A stretch of DNA of 26,114 nucleotides, from the IMG/VR virus record IMGVR_UViG_3300017719_000168, positions 1-26,114 of that record; one strand, given 5' to 3'. The notes beneath the pieces are model-generated. The model did not search any database and was not told the DNA's origin. It saw only the letters and a list, made by a program, of their open reading frames with translations. This document shows positions 14,200 to 20,433 of the stretch, piece after piece. The stretch's first letter is position 1. Each line of letters begins with the position of its first letter. Source of the DNA: a virus. Both the position numbers and the translations under genes were made by a program.

Positions 14200-14414
14200 T
14201 ATATTCCTAATGCCTTAGTTACTCCTTGTTCGTCTGTTGGTAATTTCTTACCTGATTGCAACCAATCTACCATTTGTTCAAAATAAAACGCTTCGTCCTC
14301 TTTGCCTTCGCTTATCAATTGTCTTGATGCTTCCTTAAAAAACTTCATGATTGCCATTTCACTTGATGGTTGATCTGGTTTACTTTGATAGTTTGCTTTT
14401 CGTTGATTGCTCAT
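14199..14414 (-). CDS. Small hypothetical protein
   Basis: A 71-residue soluble protein, polar at the N-terminus and helical afterwards (MAIMKFFKEASRQLISEGKE, FYFEQMVDWLQSGKK). It overlaps the upstream gene by 4 nt and the downstream membrane gene by 1 nt. Function unknown. Confidence 0.7.
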   Translation of the reverse strand: MSNQRKANYQSKPDQPSSEMAIMKFFKEASRQLISEGKEDEAFYFEQMVDWLQSGKKLPTDEQGVTKALGI

Positions 14415-14629
14415 TTTACACTCCTTTTCAAGTCGTCTCTATTGTTGACAAATACTCTAATCAATCTTGATACATCAACAGATTCCTCTTTTAATGTTTT
14501 TGGATTAGTAAAAATAACTCTACAATTATTTGCTTTCAATTGTTCATATTCTCTATCATCTACAACAACTGCGTTATCTGTATGTTTACGCCAATCGTGT
14601 GATGAATAACCTAATATATCATTACTCAT
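14411..14629 (-). CDS. Small hypothetical protein
   Basis: I start at ATG 14627-14629 (72 residues, MSNDILGYSSHDWRKH), which has GAGAGG 7 nt upstream. The longer frame from 14686 would run through the small membrane gene at 14622-14744. The product is mixed charge with a VVVDDREYEQLK segment. No family recognised. Confidence 0.7.
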   Translation of the reverse strand: MSNDILGYSSHDWRKHTDNAVVVDDREYEQLKANNCRVIFTNPKTLKEESVDVSRLIRVFVNNRDDLKRSVK

Positions 14630-14744
14630 TATCATCCTCTCTTTTGTTTGGTTGTTCTTTGTTCCATGCATAAAGCATAAAACCAATCAGACCAAATATA
14701 AGAAACAGTGGTATCAATGCGATAATAATTTGTTGAAATTGCAT
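14622..14744 (-). CDS. 40-residue single-span membrane peptide
   Basis: The ORF runs from ATG 14742-14744 to TAA 14622-14624. It encodes MQFQQIIIALIPLFLIFGLI with GFMLYAW after it, one membrane span, then a charged tail (NKEQPNKREDDNE). The start shares TAATG with the deformylase stop and the end overlaps the next gene, so it is coupled on both sides. Confidence 0.65.
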   Translation of the reverse strand: MQFQQIIIALIPLFLIFGLIGFMLYAWNKEQPNKREDDNE

Positions 14745-15259
14745 TATATAAACCTATGGTCCTTTTGTACTTTCTTTGGTCTAATTACTTTTTTCATTGA
14801 CCATCTTGTTTTACTTTTCATGTTAAAAGTAATACCATCTAGATGATCGTTCTCATGTTGAAAACACTTTGCCTCATAGCCAACCAATTTTGCGGTATGC
14901 GTTTTACCTTTATTGTCTTGATATGCAACCTCAATTGCTTTTGGTCTTTTAACTTTTACTAATATTTTTGGAAATGATAAACAACCTTCTTCATCAACCA
15001 TTTCTTCCGTTGCTTGTGTAATAATCATTGGGTTGTATATTACTGTCGGTTCTTTAAAATGTACAAAGTAACTACAACCAATACAAAAAAATCTTTCTGT
15101 TATTCCAACTTGATTTGCAGCCAATCCAATACCACCAGATTCAACCATCAGTGTTTTTAATTCTTTTTCAAACTCATCACTATACGAACTAGGTTCACAT
15201 GGAATACTAATTTGATTTAGTGTTTCATGCGGCCAGTGATACACTTTTAGTTTAGTCAT
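14744..15259 (-). CDS. def: Peptide deformylase
   Basis: The 171 residues carry all three deformylase motifs: GIGLAANQ (43-50), EGCLS (91-95) and QHENDH (134-139). Metal ligands are Cys93, His135 and His139, and Glu136 is catalytic. It removes the formyl group from new proteins in the host cytoplasm; marine phages often carry it, presumably to sustain virion or host protein maturation. AAAGGTGAG precedes the ATG. It follows the 26-residue membrane peptide with an 8-nt overlap, within the metabolic operon. Confidence 0.96.
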   Translation of the reverse strand: MTKLKVYHWPHETLNQISIPCEPSSYSDEFEKELKTLMVESGGIGLAANQVGITERFFCIGCSYFVHFKEPTVIYNPMIITQATEEMVDEEGCLSFPKILVKVKRPKAIEVAYQDNKGKTHTAKLVGYEAKCFQHENDHLDGITFNMKSKTRWSMKKVIRPKKVQKDHRFI

Positions 15260-15332
15260 ATTCTCTCACCTTTATTAATACATACATTACAATAACTGTC
15301 ACTACAATTCCTATAAAAAATAATCCTATCAT
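15252..15332 (-). CDS. 26-residue membrane peptide
   Basis: The ORF runs from ATG 15330-15332 to TAA 15252-15254 and is almost entirely one hydrophobic span (MIGLFFIGIVVTVIVMYVLI) with a short KVREYD tail. It forms an ATGA overlap with the SGNH gene and overlaps the deformylase start. The coupling and the clean membrane segment support a real peptide, though it could also be a leader that couples translation to def. Confidence 0.5.
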   Translation of the reverse strand: MIGLFFIGIVVTVIVMYVLIKVREYD

Positions 15333-15351
15333 AAACTCATACCTTTGTCAA
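15323..15351 (-). promoter_or_regulatory. Possible internal promoter before def
   Basis: TTGACA (15346-15351), 17 nt, TAGGAT (15323-15328) with an upstream TGA extended -10, on the minus strand inside the 3' end of the SGNH gene. The -10 is imperfect. It would start a transcript near 15316 that begins with def. Confidence 0.35.
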
Positions 15352-15940
15352 TAATATTCTTTGCAAAGAAATCATGTGTTTTTTGTCCATAGTGACTATT
15401 TGTATCTGATAATTGATCATGCTGTAAATTTGATAAACATCTTCCACCAAGGTCTGGGTGTATAGGCCAACCCCAAAATCTGTCTTTATCTATTAAATCA
15501 TATAAAGGATGTTGTATTATGAATTTTGCAGCTTCAAACATTTTATCTATTTTCATATGTGGCCATGGCCATAAGTCTTGATAGAATGTATAATTTAGAT
15601 TCATTTGTTTTAGTGCTGATTGTAATGAGTAAAATAGATTTATATTTAAATTTGCTATTTGTTTAAATTCTTCATCACTTATAGTCTGTAACCATTCTTG
15701 GCTTTCTTTGTTTGGTGTTTTTAATACTCTATACCACTCTGACCAAAACACATATACATGATCTATTTGTTTTTGTTGTATTGATCTAAGAACAGCATCA
15801 CATATAAAATCATTTCCTACACCAGACTTAGAAACATTATCCACTTCAATATCTAACATATCTGTCCAAACAGAAATATTATTTTTTGTATAATCAGAAT
15901 ACTTAGGATGATGATTGCTGTCGCCTGCTACTATAATCAT
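15329..15940 (-). CDS. SGNH/GDSL-hydrolase-like protein (paralogue 2)
   Basis: The 203 residues show the same blocks as the protein at 12521-13234: IIVAGDSNH with Ser8, SKSGVGNDFICDAVL (39-50), DHVYVFWSEWYRV, QHPLYD, and DTNSHYGQKTHDFFAKN with the C-terminal His. It differs in a shorter middle and a tryptophan-rich LWPWPHMK section. The probable activity is an esterase or deacetylase on a sugar or lipid; the substrate is unknown. It shares ATGA with the upstream sugar dehydrogenase gene, which suggests a carbohydrate context. Confidence 0.78.
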   Translation of the reverse strand: MIIVAGDSNHHPKYSDYTKNNISVWTDMLDIEVDNVSKSGVGNDFICDAVLRSIQQKQIDHVYVFWSEWYRVLKTPNKESQEWLQTISDEEFKQIANLNINLFYSLQSALKQMNLNYTFYQDLWPWPHMKIDKMFEAAKFIIQHPLYDLIDKDRFWGWPIHPDLGGRCLSNLQHDQLSDTNSHYGQKTHDFFAKNIIDKGMSL

Positions 15941-16641
15941 ATATCTTTCTTTCTTTGTGTTTCATTATAATCAATTAGTGAATCTAAGAATTTAAAATCA
16001 GTTGTATTAACAAGTCCTTTCATCACTTCAATATTCATAGGAAAACATTTACCACCCCACCCTAATTTTCCGTCATGACCTGGTACATCAAAATGATCAT
16101 GTATCCACATACGCTCATCTGCAGCCATGGTATCTTTTAATTTGTTGTAATCTAATCCATGTTCTTTACATAAGTTGTAAAGCATATTAGCAAAAGTAAC
16201 TTTCTGAATAAAATATACATTTGTTGATAGTTTTGCCAACATTGCATATTCTGGTGTTGTGTAATGAAAATTACTATGAATAGAAACTTTGTTTAACATA
16301 TTAAACTGTTCTGGTGTTCCACCTACTATAGATGTCTTAGGATACAAAGCATCGTAATCAGCGTATCTCTCTGTTAGAAACTCTGGGTACACTGCAAAGT
16401 TTGTATCTTTAACCCATGTAAATGGTATCGTTGATCTGATATACACACATGGGTGATTTGTAAGTTTCTTAGTGTAAATATCAACAGATGGTTCTGGTGT
16501 GCATATAAACACAGCATCTGCTTCTTGATAGATACAATGTTTACCCTGGTGTGGGTCATGTATCATTACTTCGTGTTGTCTTTGAATTGTTTTGTGAGTT
16601 GCTTTACCAACTACTCCATAACCAATAATCGCTACTTTCAT
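15937..16641 (-). CDS. Short UDP-glucose/GDP-mannose dehydrogenase-like protein
   Basis: The 234 residues contain the NAD-binding loop GYGVVG (7-12), RSTIP (69-73), PEFLTE (86-91), the central helix AKLSTNVYFIQKVTFANML with Lys137 and Asn141, and the catalytic cysteine loop GWGGKCFPMN with Cys199. Full-length enzymes have about 390-450 residues; the C-terminal nucleotide-sugar domain is missing, as in some marine phage versions. The catalytic residues are kept, so it may be active on a different or smaller substrate or work as a dimer with an exchanged site. ATGA overlap with the SGNH gene. Confidence 0.88.
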   Translation of the reverse strand: MKVAIIGYGVVGKATHKTIQRQHEVMIHDPHQGKHCIYQEADAVFICTPEPSVDIYTKKLTNHPCVYIRSTIPFTWVKDTNFAVYPEFLTERYADYDALYPKTSIVGGTPEQFNMLNKVSIHSNFHYTTPEYAMLAKLSTNVYFIQKVTFANMLYNLCKEHGLDYNKLKDTMAADERMWIHDHFDVPGHDGKLGWGGKCFPMNIEVMKGLVNTTDFKFLDSLIDYNETQRKKDI

Positions 16642-16645
16642 TATA

Positions 16646-17587
16646 TTATTCGTAAGTTGTCATAGATACGCCATCTTGTTCTCTAGTGACTTTTCTTACC
16701 CCTTTTACATTTTCTACTGTTTCATTTATTTTTCTATTTGCAATAGACTTTTGTTTTTTCATTTTATTTCTATGTCTAGTTTGCAATGATCTATATTTTC
16801 TTTCTAATGCTTTTACTTTGTCTTGTTTCTTTTCTTCTTTTGCAAGTTGTGATGTTCTAAGTGATACGTTTGCTGATACTAACAATAGTACTGCAAGAGG
16901 GTCAAACACAAATATGAATATGATAATCAATGCTCTTACGGCATGATCTAACATGTCTTTTGCATCATCACCATATATTAATTCTGCAATATATTTTATG
17001 GGCCCTACGTCTGCCTCTTGTATTAATACTTCTCTTTCTAATTCGTATTTCTGATTATTAAGTTGTATAATATTTTTATTTGCATCTGCGATAATTGTAT
17101 TAAGTGCTTCTCTTTCGTCTTCTTGTTTTTGTCGTTCTTTAAGACCTCTAGTAACATATTCCATATCAATATATTTGTCAAGAGCTGCATCTAATCTATC
17201 TAATGTATTCTGCGATCTATCAATTTGTTTTTGTTCAAATGCAATTTGATTATCAAGTTGTGTTATTAATAATACATTATTATTTGTAGGATTAACTTGT
17301 TCTAAGTGTGCCTTTGATAAGAAACCAAAGATACCAATTGATGTGATAAAGATTAAAACTATTACTGCGATAAACAGATATGTTTTTAGTGCTAGACTAA
17401 CAAGTTTGTTTCGCCAGTTTTGATATAACCAAGATGCTGTAACTAGTTTTCCAACCTCTAATACTCCACCCATAACTGCGATCTCCAATGCAGCACCTGT
17501 GAAGATTGCCATAAGTCCTACAATAGAGTAGAATGCCGCAACGACAGAAATACTTATTGCTGATAAAAATGTTAATATACCAATCAT
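16646..17587 (-). CDS. Membrane protein with central coiled coil (unknown)
   Basis: The 313 residues have two or three N-terminal membrane spans (about 2-30, 32-50 and 67-92), a long coiled coil (about 105-200) and another span (about 220-243, LIIIFIFVFDPLAVLLLVSA). A very basic cytoplasmic tail follows (RKYRSLQTRHRNKMKKQK). This layout, with FDPLAVLLL before the tail, is one I associate with conserved membrane proteins of marine T4-like phages, but I know no function. The 48-residue lipoprotein upstream shares ATGA with it, so the two envelope proteins are made together. Confidence 0.78.
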   Translation of the reverse strand: MIGILTFLSAISISVVAAFYSIVGLMAIFTGAALEIAVMGGVLEVGKLVTASWLYQNWRNKLVSLALKTYLFIAVIVLIFITSIGIFGFLSKAHLEQVNPTNNNVLLITQLDNQIAFEQKQIDRSQNTLDRLDAALDKYIDMEYVTRGLKERQKQEDEREALNTIIADANKNIIQLNNQKYELEREVLIQEADVGPIKYIAELIYGDDAKDMLDHAVRALIIIFIFVFDPLAVLLLVSANVSLRTSQLAKEEKKQDKVKALERKYRSLQTRHRNKMKKQKSIANRKINETVENVKGVRKVTREQDGVSMTTYE

Positions 17588-17730
17588 TTATCTTTCTCTA
17601 TATTTGATTCAACTATATGCCTTACTAATGTAGTCCACGGGTTGAAATCAATATGTTTACTGCAACCCGAAGTTAATAAAAACAGAAACATTAACAAGAA
17701 TGTTAATTGTATCATAATGTTACTAGGCAT
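17584..17730 (-). CDS. 48-residue putative lipoprotein
   Basis: The ORF runs from ATG 17728-17730 to TGA 17584-17586, with ATGA overlap to the membrane gene. MPSNIMIQLTFLLMFLFLLT then SGC is a signal peptide with a lipobox-like TSGC; the -3 position is Thr instead of the usual Leu, which weakens the call. The mature part would be only 26 residues (CSKHIDFNPWTTL onward). Small lipoproteins next to membrane coiled-coil proteins recall spanin pairs, but the partner does not look like an i-spanin. Confidence 0.6.
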   Translation of the reverse strand: MPSNIMIQLTFLLMFLFLLTSGCSKHIDFNPWTTLVRHIVESNIEKDK

Positions 17731-17737
17731 ATTATAT

Positions 17738-18043
17738 TTAGTTGATCTTTTGGAACCCTACTGCGGCAACCACATACTTATCGTTATTGATGTGCATTAT
17801 ATCTTCCATAGAGGTGCTTCTTACTGCATCTTTTTTAGTTATCTTTTTGACGTTCTCGTTATTCCACCAACCATCTTCAATGTTTTGTGTTAACATATAT
17901 GCTTTTTCAAGTTGTTCATTAATAGATAAATTTTTATCCACTAATACATTGGCGACTTTTCCACCACCTCCAAAAGCAACATGTTCCACAGTAACTAAAT
18001 TATAGTTAGTCACGATGTCAAGATTTTTTTCTAGTTTATTCAA
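17738..18043 (-). CDS. Conserved-type hypothetical protein
   Basis: A 101-residue soluble protein. Its C-terminal section RSTSMEDIMHINNDKYVVAA followed by VGFQKI resembles a recurrent small protein of marine T4-like phages, recalled by pattern only. A GGGGK stretch near residue 25 is not a P-loop. It lies between the lipoprotein and the 78-residue gene in the small-gene operon. Function unknown. Confidence 0.72.
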   Translation of the reverse strand: MNKLEKNLDIVTNYNLVTVEHVAFGGGGKVANVLVDKNLSINEQLEKAYMLTQNIEDGWWNNENVKKITKKDAVRSTSMEDIMHINNDKYVVAAVGFQKIN

Positions 18044-18053
18044 TTTTACATTC

Positions 18054-18290
18054 CTACTCTAAGTCGTCTTGTTTTCTTTTTACAATTTCTTTGATTTGAT
18101 CAAAGTAACACCAATTAGACCCAAATGTAATTGCACCAACATAACCTAATGTTGTATCATAAGTTTGTGCATTTAAACTTGTGTCATTCTCAGCCGCAAT
18201 ATCAGTTTTTTCTGTTGCGATACCGATATTGATTATCTCACCTTGTCTACCTTTTTTATCTTCGATAGTATCACCTATATTAATTATCAT
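18054..18290 (-). CDS. Small hypothetical protein
   Basis: I start at ATG 18288-18290 (78 residues, MIINIGDTIEDKKGRQGEI), with GAGAGG upstream. The longer frame from 18452 would overlap the next gene by 173 nt. The N-terminal half looks like a small beta-barrel (GDTIEDKKGRQGEIINIG) followed by GYVGAITFGSNWCYF. Function unknown. Confidence 0.72.
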   Translation of the reverse strand: MIINIGDTIEDKKGRQGEIINIGIATEKTDIAAENDTSLNAQTYDTTLGYVGAITFGSNWCYFDQIKEIVKRKQDDLE

Positions 18291-18678
18291 GTATCCTCTC
18301 TGGTTTGTATTTGTTAGTAATCTGTTCGTTAAAGTCATATTTGAAACCTTGTCTTGTATTCCACAACTGACCATAATCATTAAATAAAGTATTGTCACCT
18401 TCTGCGACATCACCAAATCTATCTTCGTATGTCTCGTAGTATTCCGAACCATGCATTATTTGAACTTCACTAGTACCTGCAAAGTTTTCTGCCGTTTCTT
18501 TATACTTCTTGTCCATTATCTTACAGACTTTTTTCTTAAAGTCGTTGTCATTAAGTCTATGTAAATGTCTCATATTAACATTTCTAAAGATCGTATGATA
18601 ACTACCAAAAGGATAACCATCCTCTGGGTCATCATAGTACCTAACGTAAACTAAATGTATTGTAGATTGAATTGACAA
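18280..18678 (-). CDS. Hypothetical protein, 132 residues
   Basis: A soluble, aromatic and acidic protein: IHLVYVRYYDDPEDGYPFGS at the N-terminus, a basic helix FKKKVCKIMDKKYKE in the middle and an acidic EYYETYEDRFGDVAEGDN section. It directly abuts the 62-residue gene upstream and overlaps the next gene by 11 nt. I do not recognise it. Confidence 0.72.
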   Translation of the reverse strand: MSIQSTIHLVYVRYYDDPEDGYPFGSYHTIFRNVNMRHLHRLNDNDFKKKVCKIMDKKYKETAENFAGTSEVQIMHGSEYYETYEDRFGDVAEGDNTLFNDYGQLWNTRQGFKYDFNEQITNKYKPERIHDN

Positions 18679-18867
18679 TTAAGCACACTCCATTTCAACA
18701 ATTTCGTCAACATTATCCCAATCAATACTAAGTAGGTCTATGTTATCAACCTCCATAATTTTCATGATTGCATCATTTTTGTTAATTACATTATCTTTAA
18801 CTTCTTTGATAATCTTATCAACTGCTTTTTCGGCAACATCCATTGCCCACTGTTTTACTTTACTCAT
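18679..18867 (-). CDS. Small helical hypothetical protein
   Basis: A 62-residue protein: MSKVKQWAMDVAEKAVDKII then VKDNVINKNDAIMKIMEVDN and an acidic end. Compact helical proteins with this start occur in marine T4-like phages as far as I recall. It overlaps the upstream gene by one base. Function unknown. Confidence 0.72.
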   Translation of the reverse strand: MSKVKQWAMDVAEKAVDKIIKEVKDNVINKNDAIMKIMEVDNIDLLSIDWDNVDEIVEMECA

Positions 18868-19055
18868 TATATTAACTCCTCATCTAGTTGGTTATATTTA
18901 ATAATATCATTTGTTTGTTTCTTTGTCAACCCATAATCTTTTACAGGATTAAGAACAAAACGAGAACATTCAGACACAAATGGGTCTGTAATAAATGTCC
19001 CATAGTAATTGAAACCAAGTTTATTATCGGTCTCATAGACTTTTACAGTTTTCAT
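18867..19055 (-). CDS. Small hypothetical protein, first gene of the early operon
   Basis: I choose ATG 19053-19055 (62 residues, MKTVKVYETDNKLGFNYYGT) because AAAGAGG lies 5 nt upstream; the ATGs at 19073 and 19070 have no such site. It contains TKKQTNDIIKYNQL, the codons of which include a possible internal promoter. It follows the TTGACT-17-TATTAT promoter, so it opens the transcript that may run through to the membrane protein and metabolic genes. Function unknown. Confidence 0.7.
   Translation of the reverse strand: MKTVKVYETDNKLGFNYYGTFITDPFVSECSRFVLNPVKDYGLTKKQTNDIIKYNQLDEELI
18901..18929 (-). promoter_or_regulatory. Possible internal sigma70-type promoter
   Basis: TTGACA (18924-18929), 17 nt, TATTAT (18901-18906) with an extended TGA, on the minus strand within the small gene at 18867-19055. 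It matches well but lies in coding sequence, so a chance match in AT-rich DNA is possible. Confidence 0.4.
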
Positions 19056-19084
19056 ATTAACCTCTTTCATCATCTTATATAACT

Positions 19085-19113
19085 ATAATATAGGGTTATT
19101 ACCCCTAAGTCAA
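19085..19113 (-). promoter_or_regulatory. Sigma70-type promoter with a palindromic spacer
   Basis: TTGACT (19108-19113), TATTAT (19085-19090) and a 17-nt spacer that is itself an inverted repeat TAGGG-N7-CCCTA (19091-19107). It shares AACCCTTGACTTAG with the tRNA promoter. The predicted start near 19078 gives a leader of about 23 nt. The palindrome could be an operator or simply a hairpin. Confidence 0.7.
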
Positions 19114-19145
19114 GGGTTAAATTATGGTTAAAAAAGCAAGGAAAA

Positions 19146-19775
19146 TCAAGGGTTTTTGGGTTGATTTATTGTGTATTTGTGCCACCAACCAGATAATTTC
19201 ATAGTTTTGTAATGTTGATTGAATATTACAACATCTGATTCGGCATGATTCGTTTGTGTCTGTATAGAAGAATAACCTGATGGGTGTCTTTTTGGTTTGT
19301 GTTCGTCATAGAGATACTTGTCAATTCCCTTATGATATTTTACATAATGATAATCTAAATTGTCTGCAACTTGAGAGTGTATATGAGAATAGTCACCACT
19401 CCAAGATACTATGTCACTTGAAATCTGCAAGTGATTATTATAGTAATCATCTGATTGCCAACTGCGACTATCACATACCGTTAATTCGTCTGTGAGAAAT
19501 TTATTACAATCACCTTTGATAATGACATCTATGTCAAAATAAATGTTCCTATAATGTTCTTCTCTGTATCTATCGAACATTAACAACTTATTAAAACAAC
19601 CATAATCATCTTCATACACATTGTCATTGATAACAACATATTCATCGTACTTCAAACCAGAGTACTTATCGATCATGTATTTGTAATTGTCTTCGTACCA
19701 CTGGTCAAACTTATTGCCAGTTCTTACACAGATTACTCTTATCTTCTTTTGAGGTCTAGTTGTTGTTGTATCCAT
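19146..19775 (-). CDS. Glycosyltransferase-like protein (GT-A, DxD motif)
   Basis: The 209 residues start with a strand KIRVICVRTGNKF, then FNKLLMFDRYREEHYRNIYF followed by DIDV at 81-84, the typical DxD nucleotide-sugar and metal site of GT-A glycosyltransferases, and SSDIVSWSGDYSHIH and SDVVIFNQHYKTMKL segments that match the acceptor side of such enzymes. It is short for the fold. The start at 19775 overlaps the kinase gene by 37 nt but has GGAAGAG upstream and no alternative Met. The product may glycosylate a phage or host surface component. Confidence 0.72.
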   Translation of the reverse strand: MDTTTTRPQKKIRVICVRTGNKFDQWYEDNYKYMIDKYSGLKYDEYVVINDNVYEDDYGCFNKLLMFDRYREEHYRNIYFDIDVIIKGDCNKFLTDELTVCDSRSWQSDDYYNNHLQISSDIVSWSGDYSHIHSQVADNLDYHYVKYHKGIDKYLYDEHKPKRHPSGYSSIQTQTNHAESDVVIFNQHYKTMKLSGWWHKYTINQPKNP

Positions 19776-20431
19776 AATTTAGCTCTTCCATTTTGTATTT
19801 TTTGTCTCAATAATGATCTCACTCGTTTTGATACTTCTTTCATTATGTCTTCATTTACTTCATTATTATCTACAATAATAAATCCTTTTTTAAAGAATAG
19901 TGAAAACTTACCTATGTTTTGTTGCACAGCTTTCCATGATTTACTTACAATACTTTCTGGCACTTTTCTTGGTCTCATTGCGTTTCTTTCTAATGCAACA
20001 TCAAGAGAAGTGTTTACAAATATCATATATGTATCATAACCTATTTGTTGTAATGCTTTTGCTTCGTTTGACAACTTGTCATAATCTCTAGCAGTACCAT
20101 CAAGTATTAATCCTAATCTACCTGAGATATAATTATCTTTTTTACTAGCGGTCATTCTTTTTGCTTTGTCTCTTACTGAATCTCTTTGACCTGCTTGTTT
20201 GTCTGCTAATTGAGTAGTCATGTCTAGTTCAAGTTTTGCTTTTTTCATTAAAAATTCAAATTCATTATCTGAATTAACTAATTTTAATCCTTGTCCTATT
20301 ACACCTGATCTTCCAGCAACATATGATTTACCAGAACCTGGTCCACCTGCTAAAAATATTGCTTTAAAGATGTTTGGGTCATATACACCTTCGTTTAATT
20401 CGTCATATAATTCGTCAAATGATTTTTTCAT
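19739..20431 (-). CDS. P-loop kinase/ATPase (zeta-toxin/AAA_33-like)
   Basis: The 230 residues include the Walker A motif GGPGSGKS (29-36) after a hydrophobic strand AIFLAG, a strand GLILDGTARDYDKL with an Asp as Walker-B-like residue, and MIFVNTSLDVALERNAMRPR, the lid-type Arg region of small-molecule kinases. The substrate is unknown. The gene begins 2 nt after the tape-measure gene and probably is expressed late; P-loop proteins of this kind occur beside tail genes in marine T4-like phages, perhaps in assembly. Confidence 0.83.
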   Translation of the reverse strand: MKKSFDELYDELNEGVYDPNIFKAIFLAGGPGSGKSYVAGRSGVIGQGLKLVNSDNEFEFLMKKAKLELDMTTQLADKQAGQRDSVRDKAKRMTASKKDNYISGRLGLILDGTARDYDKLSNEAKALQQIGYDTYMIFVNTSLDVALERNAMRPRKVPESIVSKSWKAVQQNIGKFSLFFKKGFIIVDNNEVNEDIMKEVSKRVRSLLRQKIQNGRAKLWIQQQLDLKRR

Positions 20432-20433
20432 TT

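Noticed and set aside
18291-18452. Longer N-terminus for the 78-residue gene
   Set aside because: It would overlap the 132-residue gene by 173 nt, and GAGAGG marks the ATG at 18290.
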